Source: Candidatus Nitrosotenuis uzonensis
GTDB lineage: Archaea > Thermoproteota > Nitrososphaeria > Nitrososphaerales > Nitrosopumilaceae
Assembly: GCF_000723185.1 (NCBI RefSeq)
Contig: NZ_CBTY010000009.1
Location: 186,001 to 250,000 of the forward strand
Length of the DNA: 64,000 nucleotides
Direction of reading: 5' to 3'
Part shown: positions 14,628 to 23,783 of the stretch, piece after piece
Position numbering within the stretch: position 1 is the stretch's first letter
Layout of the letters: the number at the start of each line of letters is the position of its first letter
Program-made: the position numbers and the translations under genes
The notes under the pieces: model-generated
The model's input: the letters and a program-made list of their open reading frames with translations, nothing else
Databases searched by the model: none
What the model was told of the DNA's origin: nothing

Positions 14628-14635
14628 TTATTAAA
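14628..14635 (-). promoter_or_regulatory. radA TATA box
   Basis: Minus-strand TTTAATAA is centred about 27 nt before the radA ATG, so transcription should start at or within a base or two of the start codon. Confidence 0.5.
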
Positions 14636-14762
14636 CATGTTGGTCAAAGAGGAAAACCTAATCAAGCACACCACGATCACATAAAACCCAAAAGCCTTAA
14701 AGATTTTACCTAGATCGACTGCTTTGCATGGACGCGCTTCATCGTGTTCTCTGTTTGTGTGG

Positions 14763-14885
14763 CTAGCTAAACGAATCTAACACTTGGCTGTCCTTTTTTA
14801 TCGTCTTGTGTGCCCTTTCATTGTGAGCAGTTAATCCGCTGGCAGAAAAGAATTGAAGATTGCATGCATCACAACGGAAGGACAT
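14763..14885 (-). CDS. single C2H2 zinc-finger micro-protein
   Basis: 40 aa with ATG start. FRCDACNLQFFSASGLTAHN then ERAHK gives Cx2C-x12-Hx4H, a canonical C2H2 spacing with the conserved aromatic and Leu core residues. A short polar tail follows. It lies 60 nt after the 54-aa zinc protein on the same strand. C2H2 fingers bind nucleic acids or proteins; the target is unknown. Confidence 0.7.
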   Translation of the reverse strand: MSFRCDACNLQFFSASGLTAHNERAHKTIKKDSQVLDSFS

Positions 14886-14945
14886 GCTATAATGTGGTAT
14901 GGGTTTTGATAAAATGGATCTGGTTGATACACTGCTGAGTTGAGC

Positions 14946-15110
14946 TTAATCCACACTTAATCTATCGGTGTGGCCTTTGTCATTTTTTATCGCGCTATCA
15001 AGCCTACTTTTTAAATCATGTCCATAGGCTTCACTACACTGCCATGAGCAGAACTGCCTCGTATTTCCCTCAAATTCCTTGCCGCAATTCTTGCACTTTT
15101 TTAGTGCCAT
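14946..15110 (-). CDS. 54-aa zinc-finger protein
   Basis: ATG start. CKNCGKEFEGNTRQFCSWQC (6-25) has Cx2C-x11-Cx3C spacing, like the zinc finger of small archaeal and phage proteins that recognise a CxxC-GKxF element. The C-terminal half is a charged helix. No function is assigned; it is in the same orientation as the neighbouring C2H2 gene. Confidence 0.7.
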   Translation of the reverse strand: MALKKCKNCGKEFEGNTRQFCSWQCSEAYGHDLKSRLDSAIKNDKGHTDRLSVD

Positions 15111-15187
15111 TATGTATGATGTTCATACCTACTTAATTAAAAACCGATCTGCCATTTATCAAGCCAGAATATAAAAAATGAACAATA

Positions 15188-15211
15188 ACTTGGGATCGTC
15201 TGATCCCAAGT
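15188..15211 (-). terminator. 10-bp perfect hairpin downstream of crcB
   Basis: ACTTGGGATC-GTCT-GATCCCAAGT is a perfect 10-bp stem with a 4-nt loop. On the minus strand it is followed by T-rich sequence, about 80 nt after the crcB stop, so it may end the crcB transcript. Archaeal termination mostly relies on T tracts, so a protein-binding or RNA-stability role is an alternative. Confidence 0.4.
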
Positions 15212-15290
15212 CGTGATATCAAAGATACCGACAAAGTATGAGGTAATCCCATTCCAATAAGATAAAACAGTTTCGCATGTTTTCTTAGGA

Positions 15291-15668
15291 TTATCGCAAT
15301 ACCAACTCAGCTAGTGTTCTGCCAGCAAATATTGCTCCTATTGAGAGGCCTACGTTTGCAAGTATGTTTGCTGCCAGTAATCCAAACTGTTTGTTATCTA
15401 TCATAGTAGTTGATTGAAGTGCAAAAGCTGACATTGTGGTCAGTGAGCCGCAAAAACCGACTGCCACAAAAAGTGCGTACTTGGTATCAAGGTTCCACTG
15501 TTGCGAGAGTACCACAAACACTCCCAGAATAAAACTCCCAACTACGTTTACGACCAGTACGTTAGCATAGAATGCCCCAAGTACAAGCTGAGATTCGGTT
15601 ATTCTATATCGTACCAGTGTGCCGATAACTCCGCCCGCTGCCAATAATAGTATCTCTATTCCTTTCAT
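15291..15668 (-). CDS. crcB: fluoride channel CrcB/Fluc
   Basis: 125 aa, four predicted membrane helices. The family motifs GGVIGTLVRY (12-21), NVVGSFILG and GFCGSLTTMSAF are present, with the Asn and the paired Phe-region residues that line the pore. Fluc proteins work as dual-topology dimers that export fluoride passively. No second crcB copy is adjacent and no fluoride riboswitch is recognised. An open frame without a start codon ends inside its ATG (see rejected items). Confidence 0.95.
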   Translation of the reverse strand: MKGIEILLLAAGGVIGTLVRYRITESQLVLGAFYANVLVVNVVGSFILGVFVVLSQQWNLDTKYALFVAVGFCGSLTTMSAFALQSTTMIDNKQFGLLAANILANVGLSIGAIFAGRTLAELVLR

Positions 15669-15777
15669 AGTCTACTTACCTTTGTGTAGACATTATCAGC
15701 ATGCGCGATGCGGTTCTGGCTTGCGCCACGGCTAATGTCATAGCCTTGTTCTGTGAGTGAGCTGATATTTTTTATCT

Positions 15778-15987
15778 CTATCGGTACCTGCTCTTGACCT
15801 TGTTCTCATGTTCCTGGCGCGCATGGTGCAACCTGTCCTTTTCGTGTATGAACTGTTTTCCACAGCCCGTACATTTGAGAATGGTTCTGTGATGAACGCG
15901 CCTTGCGTGAGATATCAGATCCTCAAAAGTTTCCAGTCTTTCTTTGCAATCCTCACAGATATTCTTGTTGCGATTGAAAAGACCCAA
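15778..15987 (-). CDS. two-finger C2H2 protein
   Basis: 69 aa. Finger 1 CEDC ... HARRVHH (11-33) and finger 2 CTGC ... HHARQEH (39-60) both fit Cx2C-x12-Hx3-5H. Basic residues between and after the fingers suit nucleic acid binding. ATG start; 110 nt upstream of crcB on the same strand. The role is unknown. Confidence 0.82.
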   Translation of the reverse strand: MGLFNRNKNICEDCKERLETFEDLISHARRVHHRTILKCTGCGKQFIHEKDRLHHARQEHENKVKSRYR

Positions 15988-16168
15988 CCCACTAATTACG
16001 CTTCAATCATATAAAAAGTTCATACGGTAAGGAATCAAAAGCCCGGGGATTCGCACGTCCCAGACCCTGATAACCTCACCTAAAACTTGCCAATTCCGTG
16101 TGATCTTGTCTGTATTGCCAAGTAAATTAGCATTACTTCTAATTGTGACTAAAAATATGAAAAATCGC

Positions 16169-16348
16169 CTATCGTCGCTTTCGCTGTCCAGGCTTGTTCT
16201 GGCCAGGAGTTCTGTGCAAGGCAAATCTTTTCCTAAAGTTGTTCTTGTTTCTTAGAATAGATATAGTGCCCACTCGCTTGCGGCCTTCTACTTTTGGCGT
16301 CTGGCCTTTGACCTTTCCTGCCTTTGTAATGGATCCGTGAGTTGCCAT
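16169..16348 (-). CDS. rps30e: 30S ribosomal protein S30e
   Basis: 59 aa, very basic. MATHGSITKAGKVKGQTPKV is the S30e signature, followed by a central basic stretch and the ALHRTPGQNK C-terminus. The gene is below common length cut-offs but unmistakable. It lies alone between the two-finger protein and the radical SAM gene, with a 150-nt GC-richer intergenic piece downstream. Confidence 0.93.
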   Translation of the reverse strand: MATHGSITKAGKVKGQTPKVEGRKRVGTISILRNKNNFRKRFALHRTPGQNKPGQRKRR

Positions 16349-16386
16349 AAGTTAGAATGAAAGCGAATCTGATTTATGTATTTGCG

Positions 16387-18114
16387 TTACCAGTATTTTG
16401 CCTTGATGGTCTCAATTACCTTTTCGTGTTCTCTTCCCTTTCTTCTTGCAAAGCGCTCCATTGCACCAAGTGGAACGCCCCCTAGCGAGCGAGCTAGCAT
16501 GTTAAAGAACTGTTTTTGTGCCGAACCATGGCTTCCAGTTTTTGTCATGAATTTTTGAATTCCATACTTGAAGTTGTGCTGCCAAGTCTTGTACATGACG
16601 CCAAGCTGGGCAGGATTCATCTCATTTCCTATGTTAAAGAACTCTGATTTCTCAAGCAACCCTATAGGAACGAATGTGAGCGGGGTTGTGGTGAACATGC
16701 AGTCAGGCTGCTCCCTTTCAAGCTCGCTGATAAGCTGTATCGTTTCCCAAGAATCCTCCGGCGTTTCATCATTATCAAGACCCATTATCAGTGTAAATGC
16801 TGGAACCCAGTAGTGCTCATTGAGTGTCTTTACTCCTTCTTTTACCACCCAGTGCCATTCCTCAGGCATGAACGGGGCAAGCTTTCTGTCAGCATACTTG
16901 CCAATCAGCCTCAGACTTCCCGTCTCAAATCCGCACTGAATGCCAATCAGGTTTGACGGTCCTGACTTTATTATTTTTGAAATGTTAGGTATCAACTTCT
17001 CGTCTGCAATTGCTCCTGCCAGCGTTCCGTGTGTCGGGTTTGTGTGTTGTACTCCTGCCTCCATTACCGCCGTGAATAGTTCTTCCAGTGCCTCACGGTT
17101 TGGCTCCATCTGTTTGCTAGTTCGTGGGTCCATACCGTAAACAAAGATATCGTCACTGTGAATCCAGGCGTTCTTTAGTCCGCCTTTTTTTATGTTGACC
17201 TCGATTTCCTTCTTTACCTTTTCTGGAGGATAGTATCTTAGCGCGCGTAATGTCACATCACAAAACTTGCATCCACGTCCGCATCCACGCATCACCTCTA
17301 TCATTCCGTGCATCGACGGTTCCACAATATCTGGAATCTCATCAATTTCCGGCCTGTCCCAAAAGTTCACAAACCTTCCATGTAGTTTTCTTCCGTTTCT
17401 CTCAAATTCTTTGATATCAACCTTAAAGTCGCTTCTCTTCCTGAACGGATTCATGTTCTCAAATTCGCCGTCAATTAGATAGTTGAAAAATCTGCCCGCA
17501 TGACCGTCGATTTCAGGTGCTATTCCACCAAGCTCACCTTCCAAGACGGCATAAAGATCATACTCTTCGATTTTCTCTGGGTCGTAGTTGTACTGCCATG
17601 TACCTGACGCTCCGGCAATCACCTTTGCCTTGCTGCCATTCTTCTTTTTGGCCTCTATGATTTTTTTGTGAAGATAAGCGTTATAGTACTCATCATACGA
17701 GATCTGTTTTCTACCATAAGTGAACGTCATTGTTACCGGTCCCATCCCGAGCGGATCCATCTCGTATGTGCCAACGACCTGTGTTTCCGGGCCGATGAAT
17801 TTGTCTATGTGATCCGGATGCGCCACTACCACGTCCTCACGTTTGAATCCGTCACGCAGCAGTCCTGCTTCTACTTTACGCAACCCGTAAGGGGCGTAAT
17901 TTGCAACACCATTTGTGTGCGGAATCGGATTGCAGATAAAATCAAAGAGAATTTTTGGCGTCACTTGGTTTTTGAGTATTTTGTACCAAAAGCTATTGTG
18001 ATCTCGATGAGGATCAAGTGCAGGTGCGCAGCCAAAGAATGTTGCAAGCGATATTCCACGATAATTTGACATCAAGGTACGGTCTGCGGTAAGTACAATC
18101 TTTGGATGCGCCAT
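16387..18114 (-). CDS. B12-binding-type radical SAM protein
   Basis: 575 aa. The N-terminal 230 residues fit a B12-binding-like Rossmann region, and MRGCGRGCKFCDV near 280 supplies the CxxxCxxC motif for the 4Fe-4S cluster. IQCGFETGS near 398 and later helices complete the partial TIM barrel. Such proteins perform difficult C-C or methyl chemistry. GDGT ring synthases (GrsA/GrsB) belong to this broad group and thaumarchaea make ringed lipids, but that identity is a guess. No pathway gene is adjacent. Confidence 0.85.
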   Translation of the reverse strand: MAHPKIVLTADRTLMSNYRGISLATFFGCAPALDPHRDHNSFWYKILKNQVTPKILFDFICNPIPHTNGVANYAPYGLRKVEAGLLRDGFKREDVVVAHPDHIDKFIGPETQVVGTYEMDPLGMGPVTMTFTYGRKQISYDEYYNAYLHKKIIEAKKKNGSKAKVIAGASGTWQYNYDPEKIEEYDLYAVLEGELGGIAPEIDGHAGRFFNYLIDGEFENMNPFRKRSDFKVDIKEFERNGRKLHGRFVNFWDRPEIDEIPDIVEPSMHGMIEVMRGCGRGCKFCDVTLRALRYYPPEKVKKEIEVNIKKGGLKNAWIHSDDIFVYGMDPRTSKQMEPNREALEELFTAVMEAGVQHTNPTHGTLAGAIADEKLIPNISKIIKSGPSNLIGIQCGFETGSLRLIGKYADRKLAPFMPEEWHWVVKEGVKTLNEHYWVPAFTLIMGLDNDETPEDSWETIQLISELEREQPDCMFTTTPLTFVPIGLLEKSEFFNIGNEMNPAQLGVMYKTWQHNFKYGIQKFMTKTGSHGSAQKQFFNMLARSLGGVPLGAMERFARRKGREHEKVIETIKAKYW

Positions 18115-18218
18115 TTCTCCTAGTACGCGTGTCTTTCTTTATTTGTTTTAAACGTTTAGGTACAAATCAGCCTATGGAATGGGGTATTTTGGAATTTTTA
18201 CGTACCTCACTGCAGGGA

Positions 18219-19037
18219 TCAATAATTTTCCAAGATGCCAGACTTGCTTCTGTGTGTGTGGCCAAACTCCTTGCTCTTGCTTAGGAACGCTCCGTCAAAA
18301 ACTGTCCCGTCATGACATACAAGTACATCATCCATGCAGCAGCTTCCACATATGCCAATACCGCATTTCATCATGCGCTCAAGGCTTGCCTGCACAAAGA
18401 TGCGCTTTGAGTTTGCGAGTTGAACTACCTTGTACATCATCACTTCTGGCCCGCATGTGTACACGGCATCGAACTTTTCGCTCTGAACAAGTTTTTCCAT
18501 TATATCAGTGACAAACCCCTTTTGGCCATAAGAGCCATCCTCTGTAGCTACTATCACTCGGTATTTGCCGTTTTCCATTATTCTCTTTGAGACATCTTCA
18601 AAAAAGACCTCCTCTTTTGTCTTTGAGCCCATCAGAATGGTAACCTCGTTAGTGGGCCTGGCATACTTGGCAAGCCGCATCAGCGGTACAAGTCCTGTGC
18701 CTCCACCTACCAGCAGTATTCTGCCATCCCGGATATCAAAAGAGTTGCCATACGGCCCCCTCACCCCAATCTGCTGCCCTACCTTCATGTTATACAGCGC
18801 AGTAGAAGACTCTCCGCGTTTTCTCACCGTAAACGCCGCCTTGCCTTTTTCCTCTGCAATCATGACACTCATTGGAAGCTCATTTACTCCAGGTATCCAC
18901 ACCATTGCGAACTGCCCTGGCAAGACATTGGCAAGTACCTCGTCTGATATTATCAGTGTACGTACTGTAGGCGTTTCATCTATTATCTTCTCAATTGTTC
19001 TGATCTGCGGTCTCTTAGTAATTTCTTGCAAGTCCAA
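18219..19037 (-). CDS. pyrK: dihydroorotate dehydrogenase electron transfer subunit
   Basis: 272 aa. FAD-binding beta barrel with VRKRGESS near 95, NAD-binding loop VGGGTGLVP near 135, and C-terminal CGIGICGSC ... C ligands for a 2Fe-2S cluster. PyrK passes electrons from PyrD's flavin to NAD. The start overlaps pyrD by 23 nt. The gene order pyrD-pyrK fits a class 1B enzyme in pyrimidine synthesis. Confidence 0.95.
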   Translation of the reverse strand: MDLQEITKRPQIRTIEKIIDETPTVRTLIISDEVLANVLPGQFAMVWIPGVNELPMSVMIAEEKGKAAFTVRKRGESSTALYNMKVGQQIGVRGPYGNSFDIRDGRILLVGGGTGLVPLMRLAKYARPTNEVTILMGSKTKEEVFFEDVSKRIMENGKYRVIVATEDGSYGQKGFVTDIMEKLVQSEKFDAVYTCGPEVMMYKVVQLANSKRIFVQASLERMMKCGIGICGSCCMDDVLVCHDGTVFDGAFLSKSKEFGHTHRSKSGILENY

Positions 19038-19923
19038 CCATCTCCGATATCTTTGTGTATCCTTTTCTTTTCATATAGTTTGAAACCCCATCGTTAATCT
19101 GCGAGAACACATCAATCCATCCATCACCTATTGCGCTTCCCACCTGCACAGCGGACGCACCTGCCAGTATGAATTCAACTGCATCTTCCCAGTTTGACAC
19201 ACCGCCGCATCCGATCACCGGGACGCCGTATTTTGAGGCAATCTCATATACGCACCTTACTGCGACAGGCCGTATTGCAGTACCTGACAGTCCGCCAATT
19301 TTGTGGCTCAGAATAGGTCTTTGCGTTTCAACGTCAATTCCCATAGCCCGTATCGTGTTGATTGCAGTTATTGCATCAGCCCCACCTTCCAGTGCAGCCC
19401 CCACGGTGTCAAGATAATTTGTAGTTCCAAGGCCCACCTTTGCTATCACTGGAACTTTTGTCACAGATTTAGCGCGTTTGACTATTTTTGTAACAAGGTT
19501 TGGATCGTCGCCAACTTCGAGGCCTACTTTCTCCACGTGCGGACATGAAAGATTTAGTTCGTATCCTATCACTTTGACATTCTCAAACTGTTTTATCATA
19601 AATTCAAAGTCATCCTCAATTGATCCTACGAGGCTGACAATTATCGGGACTTCTTTGTTCTGCGATATCATCTTTGCAAAGTACGGGGCGCCTGGGTTTG
19701 AGAGTCCGACTGCGTTAAGGTAGCCTCCCTTTATTCCCACGATTGTCGGGTTAGGATATCCTTCCCATGGCTCCCTGCTTAGCGATTTTGAGACTACGGC
19801 GCCAGCGCCGTTCTTGTATAGACGGCCGAATACCTCAAGGGATATCCCAAGAATTCCCGATGCGAGCATGGCCGGCCTTTCAAGCGTCATGGGCCCAATT
19901 GTTACTGAAAGGTCCGGATTCAC
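19015..19923 (-). CDS. pyrD: dihydroorotate dehydrogenase, class 1B catalytic subunit
   Basis: 302 aa TIM barrel. ELNLSCPHVEKVG near 140 contains the catalytic-loop Cys used by class 1 enzymes; VIAKVGLG and GCGGVSNWEDAVEF are FMN-phosphate motifs. It oxidises dihydroorotate to orotate and pairs with the overlapping pyrK. Divergent from nop5 with about 80 nt between starts. Confidence 0.96.
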   Translation of the reverse strand: MNPDLSVTIGPMTLERPAMLASGILGISLEVFGRLYKNGAGAVVSKSLSREPWEGYPNPTIVGIKGGYLNAVGLSNPGAPYFAKMISQNKEVPIIVSLVGSIEDDFEFMIKQFENVKVIGYELNLSCPHVEKVGLEVGDDPNLVTKIVKRAKSVTKVPVIAKVGLGTTNYLDTVGAALEGGADAITAINTIRAMGIDVETQRPILSHKIGGLSGTAIRPVAVRCVYEIASKYGVPVIGCGGVSNWEDAVEFILAGASAVQVGSAIGDGWIDVFSQINDGVSNYMKRKGYTKISEMVGLARNY

Positions 19924-20002
19924 TTGCTTGAGTTGATTGCGTAGTCATATAATGTTTAGTCGACGTAGTAGCTTTTTTAGTAAGGGGATCAGTCATTATT
20001 TT

Positions 20003-21313
20003 ATGTATTTTGTAATTCTAACGGAGCTTGGAATTGCCATATCACAGGACGGCAAGCACGTTAGATCATTTCCGTTTTCACAGCCGGCCTCCGATTTTGT
20101 TGCAGTAAAGAATGCTCAATACAATCTCAGAGATATCATCGAGTTTCTTTCCAAGGCTCAGTCTCCTCTTATGGTAAACGATGAGGCCCTGCTAAAGGCA
20201 CTCAAGAAAGAATCGCTAGATGTGCAGATGATGGAGCAAAAGCAGATAGAACAGATCCAGGCAACCAAGCCGCAGATCCTCATAGATGCAGAATTTGCAA
20301 AAAACCAGCAGGACGCAATGACAAAGCTCAGGGATTTTGCGCTTCAACTATCGTCTGCAAGGGTAACTGAAATATCGCAAAGTCCAGACCTGCACATCAT
20401 TCAAGCAATAAAAGCGCTTGATGAAATCGACGTTATGATAAACGGCCTCTCATCAAGATTGCGCGAATGGTACGGCCTTCACTTTCCGGAACTAGATAAC
20501 ATAATTGATAGCATCAACGGCTATGCGCAGATAGTAATGGCAGGAAAACGCCAAGACCTCTCAAAGACAGTGTATGAGGACGCTGGGTTTCCTGACTCTA
20601 AGGTAGAAATGCTCTCGGTGATTCAGGACAAAAGCAAGGGAGGAGACATATCAAAAGAAAACCTAGTGATAGTGCAATCAATTGCAAAACAGATTCTAGA
20701 GATGGCCGAGATAAGGCGCGCAATGGAAAGTCACATTGAATCTGAGATGAAAAGCGTTGCGCCAAACCTTTCAGCAATCTTGGGAGCTGCAGTAGGAGCA
20801 CGAATTCTCTCAAAGGCAGGAAGTCTCAAAAAGCTTGCAACCATGCCGGCCAGCACGATTCAGATTCTTGGGGCCGAAAAGGCATTATTCAGAGCATTAA
20901 AAACAGGAACCGAGCCTCCAAAGCACGGAATTCTGTTCCAGCATCCCATAGTCCACGCCGCACCAAGATGGCAGAGGGGCAAGATGGCAAGGGCCATTGC
21001 ATCAAAGGCGGCAATCGCATCAAGGGTAGATGTCTACGGTGGTGGACTGAACCATACACTTCTTGAGAAACTAAACGTTCGAGTCAACGAGATTGGTGAA
21101 AAATACAAGGAACCAACCCAGAGAGCACCACCTCAAAGACGCGAGGAACGTCGCGAAAGATTCGGTGAAAGGCGCAGACAGGACCGATTCAGAGAGGGAC
21201 AAAGAGAGGGCAGATTTGGTGATAGGCGGAGAGACGGTACAAGGGGTGGCAGTACCCGTAGAGAGTTCAGAGCTGACGTAAAAAAGCGAAAAAAGTTTGG
21301 AAAAAGAAGATAG
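20003..21313 (+). CDS. Nop5 (Nop56/58) C/D box RNP core protein
   Basis: 437 aa from ATG 20003 (MYFVILTELGIAIS); an upstream in-frame ATG at 19937 would add 22 residues overlapping the promoter. The N-terminal domain binds fibrillarin, a coiled coil spans about 100-220, and the Nop domain includes the conserved APNLSAILGAAVGARILSKA near 255. The C-terminus is a long Arg/Glu/Gly-rich tail ending KKRKKFGKRR. It scaffolds box C/D guide RNPs that direct 2'-O-methylation. Overlaps fibrillarin by 17 nt. Confidence 0.96.
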   Translation: MYFVILTELGIAISQDGKHVRSFPFSQPASDFVAVKNAQYNLRDIIEFLSKAQSPLMVNDEALLKALKKESLDVQMMEQKQIEQIQATKPQILIDAEFAKNQQDAMTKLRDFALQLSSARVTEISQSPDLHIIQAIKALDEIDVMINGLSSRLREWYGLHFPELDNIIDSINGYAQIVMAGKRQDLSKTVYEDAGFPDSKVEMLSVIQDKSKGGDISKENLVIVQSIAKQILEMAEIRRAMESHIESEMKSVAPNLSAILGAAVGARILSKAGSLKKLATMPASTIQILGAEKALFRALKTGTEPPKHGILFQHPIVHAAPRWQRGKMARAIASKAAIASRVDVYGGGLNHTLLEKLNVRVNEIGEKYKEPTQRAPPQRREERRERFGERRRQDRFREGQREGRFGDRRRDGTRGGSTRREFRADVKKRKKFGKRR

Positions 21314-21974
21314 TCCGATTTTCTGGCTCTCAGTAGACGGACAGAAAAGACTGGCCACCATCAACTATGTTGAAGGAAATCAAGTGTACGGCGAGAAGTT
21401 ATACAAGAAAGGCAAGGTAGAATACAGAATCTGGGATCCGTTCAGGAGTAAACTTGCCGCAGCTCTGACAATCGGCTTGGATGTCTTTCCTATAAAGAAG
21501 GGGACCACGGTGCTTTACCTTGGAGCATCTACCGGTACCACTGTAAGCCACATCTCAGATATCGTAGATCATAACGGGATGATCTTTGCAGTAGAGCATG
21601 CAAGTAGAGTTGCGCGTGACTTTTTGGACAGAGTTGCATCATACAGAAAGAACATCATTCCTATTCTGCAAGATGCTCGCCATCCTGAGCAATATTTTTC
21701 AATTTATGGAAAGGTCGATGTTGTGTACTCTGATATTGCACAGCCAGACCAGACTGAGATCGCCATAGCAAACTGCAAAAAATTTCTAAAGGACGGCGGA
21801 TACATGTTCATGACAATCAAGGCACGCAGCATCGATGTCACACAATCACCAAGTAAAATAATAGAAAGCGAGATACGAAAGCTTGAGTCAGACTTTACAG
21901 TAATTCAGGCAATCGGGCTTGAGCCGTACGATAAGGATCATGCCATGGTAGTTGCCAAGTTTCACGCTGCCTGA
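21297..21974 (+). CDS. flpA: fibrillarin-like rRNA/tRNA 2'-O-methyltransferase
   Basis: 225 aa, TTG start inside the nop5 tail. The SAM pocket LYLGASTGTTVSHISD near 72 and the FAVEHASR and VYSDIAQPDQ segments are fibrillarin signatures; KARSID near 182 carries the catalytic Lys. Works with Nop5 and L7Ae in C/D box RNPs. Confidence 0.97.
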   Translation: MEKEDSPIFWLSVDGQKRLATINYVEGNQVYGEKLYKKGKVEYRIWDPFRSKLAAALTIGLDVFPIKKGTTVLYLGASTGTTVSHISDIVDHNGMIFAVEHASRVARDFLDRVASYRKNIIPILQDARHPEQYFSIYGKVDVVYSDIAQPDQTEIAIANCKKFLKDGGYMFMTIKARSIDVTQSPSKIIESEIRKLESDFTVIQAIGLEPYDKDHAMVVAKFHAA

Positions 21975-22588
21975 TAGTTTGCAATCTTTTGCGCAGGGGC
22001 CCAACTTTTCCTAACAAAATCAGGCATCTTGCCGGTCTTTGCAAAACAGTTCCTCACACAAGTTATAGTTCTCGAGTCTGACGGATATCCGCTTCCAATA
22101 GAATATGATTTGGCAAGTTTTTCAATTGCCCTATCTCTTGTTACTTTGGCAATTATTGAGGCTGCCGAGACCACGAGAAACTTGGCATCTGCGTGATGAT
22201 ATGCCTTTATGTTAGAGATATTACTCAGCTTTTCAAGCTCCTTGCCGAACCTTGAGGCATTCACATCGCAGGAATCAACGTATGAGGTATGCGGCCCTAG
22301 TTTTTTTATTATCCTGGCCATATACAATGCCTCCAGATGATTTAGCTGATGTCTTGCCACGTGCATATCAATTATCTTTGGTGATATACGAAACACGGCA
22401 TAATCGTCTGCCAAATTTAGAATCTGTCTGTACAGCCTTCGTCTTGATGCTGGTGTTAGTTTTTTAGAGTCCCTAACTCCTAATTGTTCAAGTGTCTTTA
22501 TTTTTGAGCGCTCAATTGCAATGCCTGCAACCACCAGCGGTCCGACCATAGAACCCCTTCCTGCCTCATCCACTCCGCAGACAATCAC
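21962..22588 (-). CDS. rnhB: ribonuclease HII
   Basis: 208 aa. CGVDEAGRGSMVGP at the N-terminus holds the Asp-Glu catalytic pair; the third and fourth acidic ligands are in SYVDSCD near 115 and the AKVTRD segment. It nicks RNA-DNA hybrids at single ribonucleotides and removes primers. Converges with flpA (13-nt overlap). Confidence 0.96.
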   Translation of the reverse strand: MIVCGVDEAGRGSMVGPLVVAGIAIERSKIKTLEQLGVRDSKKLTPASRRRLYRQILNLADDYAVFRISPKIIDMHVARHQLNHLEALYMARIIKKLGPHTSYVDSCDVNASRFGKELEKLSNISNIKAYHHADAKFLVVSAASIIAKVTRDRAIEKLAKSYSIGSGYPSDSRTITCVRNCFAKTGKMPDFVRKSWAPAQKIANYQAA

Positions 22589-22650
22589 GGCTGTTTCTCA
22601 GATAGATTAACGTATTAAACCATTAGCGGTGTAAAAGCTGACGATCTTAA

Positions 22651-23781
22651 TTGCAACTGGACCAGATCACCACAATAACAGAGGGAACCACAAAGATACT
22701 TGCGCTCAAACAGTCAATTACCGACAAGGTCCCACCGCAAAATGTTGCTTTCTTCAATCCCAAAGCAAAGTTGAGCAGGGATTTTTCCATAATAGCGTAT
22801 TCTGCGTTCTTGAAAAAATTTGACGGGCCAAGACTGTTCCTTGACTCGCTAGCAGGCGTTGGGGCGCGAGGCCTGCGCGTGGCAAACGAGATCAGTGATG
22901 TTCGAGTGATCATAAACGATCTGAACCCCAGCGCTCTTGAGCTTGCAAAAAAGTCAGCAGAACTTAATGGGTTGACTAATTTTGAGGTTTCCGAGAACGA
23001 GGTATGCAGGTTCTTGAGCACTTTTTCAAAGAAAGGCCACCGCGGTGCCATAGTGGATGTAGATCCTTTCGGTTCCCCTGCAAGGCACGTGGACTGCGGA
23101 ATACGGGCCACAGTGCATAAAGGATTGTTCTCAGTGACCGCCACGGATCTTCAAGTTTTGCACGGCATATTCAAGGATGCATGCAAGAAAAAATACCACG
23201 GAGTTCCAATCAAAACGTCATACAGTGACGAGATTGCCGCAAGACTTGTTGTCGGCCTCATCAACGTGATAGCTGCAAGGCTTGACGTTGAGATCACGCC
23301 AGTTTTTGTAGAAAACAACATGCACTATTACCGAATATACGTACGTGTCCTAAACAAACCTGACACGCAGAACAGGATAGGGTACATTTGGCATTGCAGA
23401 ACGTGCGGCCAGAGAGGCGCATCACACGAACAAGTTGCATCATGTAATCAGTGCAGCTCAAAGACAGAACATGCAGGGCCACTATGGATAGACCGCCTTT
23501 TTGATAAAGAATTTCTTCTCAACATGCTAGATGAGATTCCAAAATTCCAGATAGATAAGACATGTGAGAAGACAATAAGAAAATGCATTCTTGAGGCAGA
23601 CATGGGTCCATGCTATTACACACTCGATGAAATTGCCGAGATGCGTCATTCGTCCCCTATTTCACTCTTGAAGATAATTGAACGACTGCAGAAAGATGGA
23701 TTTGATGCAACTCCAACCTCGTTTAATCCGACCGGGTTTAGGACTAGTGCGCCGATAGGAAAGATCAAAGAAATGTTTTAG
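22651..23781 (+). CDS. trm1: tRNA (guanine26-N2)-dimethyltransferase Trm1
   Basis: 376 aa, TTG start. The SAM loop LAGVGARGLRVANEI near 70, catalytic DVDPFGSPARHVD near 133 and a C-terminal CRTC ... CNQC zinc pair near 250 are typical of Trm1, which makes m2,2G26 in tRNA. Divergent from rnhB, convergent with rlmE. Confidence 0.95.
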   Translation: MQLDQITTITEGTTKILALKQSITDKVPPQNVAFFNPKAKLSRDFSIIAYSAFLKKFDGPRLFLDSLAGVGARGLRVANEISDVRVIINDLNPSALELAKKSAELNGLTNFEVSENEVCRFLSTFSKKGHRGAIVDVDPFGSPARHVDCGIRATVHKGLFSVTATDLQVLHGIFKDACKKKYHGVPIKTSYSDEIAARLVVGLINVIAARLDVEITPVFVENNMHYYRIYVRVLNKPDTQNRIGYIWHCRTCGQRGASHEQVASCNQCSSKTEHAGPLWIDRLFDKEFLLNMLDEIPKFQIDKTCEKTIRKCILEADMGPCYYTLDEIAEMRHSSPISLLKIIERLQKDGFDATPTSFNPTGFRTSAPIGKIKEMF

Positions 23782-23783
23782 CG

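Noticed and set aside
15665-15790. Open frame ending in TGA inside the crcB ATG
   Set aside because: It has no ATG, GTG or TTG start and overlaps the end of the C2H2 gene; possibly a remnant, not a supported gene.
16026-16080. GC-rich segment with ATTCG and a short GGGA/TCCC stem, tRNA-like at first sight
   Set aside because: No acceptor stem, D arm or anticodon arm can be built around it, so it is not called as a tRNA or tRNA remnant.
16003-16224. 73-aa minus-strand ORF
   Set aside because: It overlaps the clearly real S30e gene in another frame; its non-overlapping part has no domain signal.
19937-20002. N-terminal extension of Nop5 from the first ATG
   Set aside because: The 22 extra residues are polar and not part of the Nop5 N-terminal domain; the ATG at 20003 gives the family-like start and leaves room for promoters between the divergent genes.
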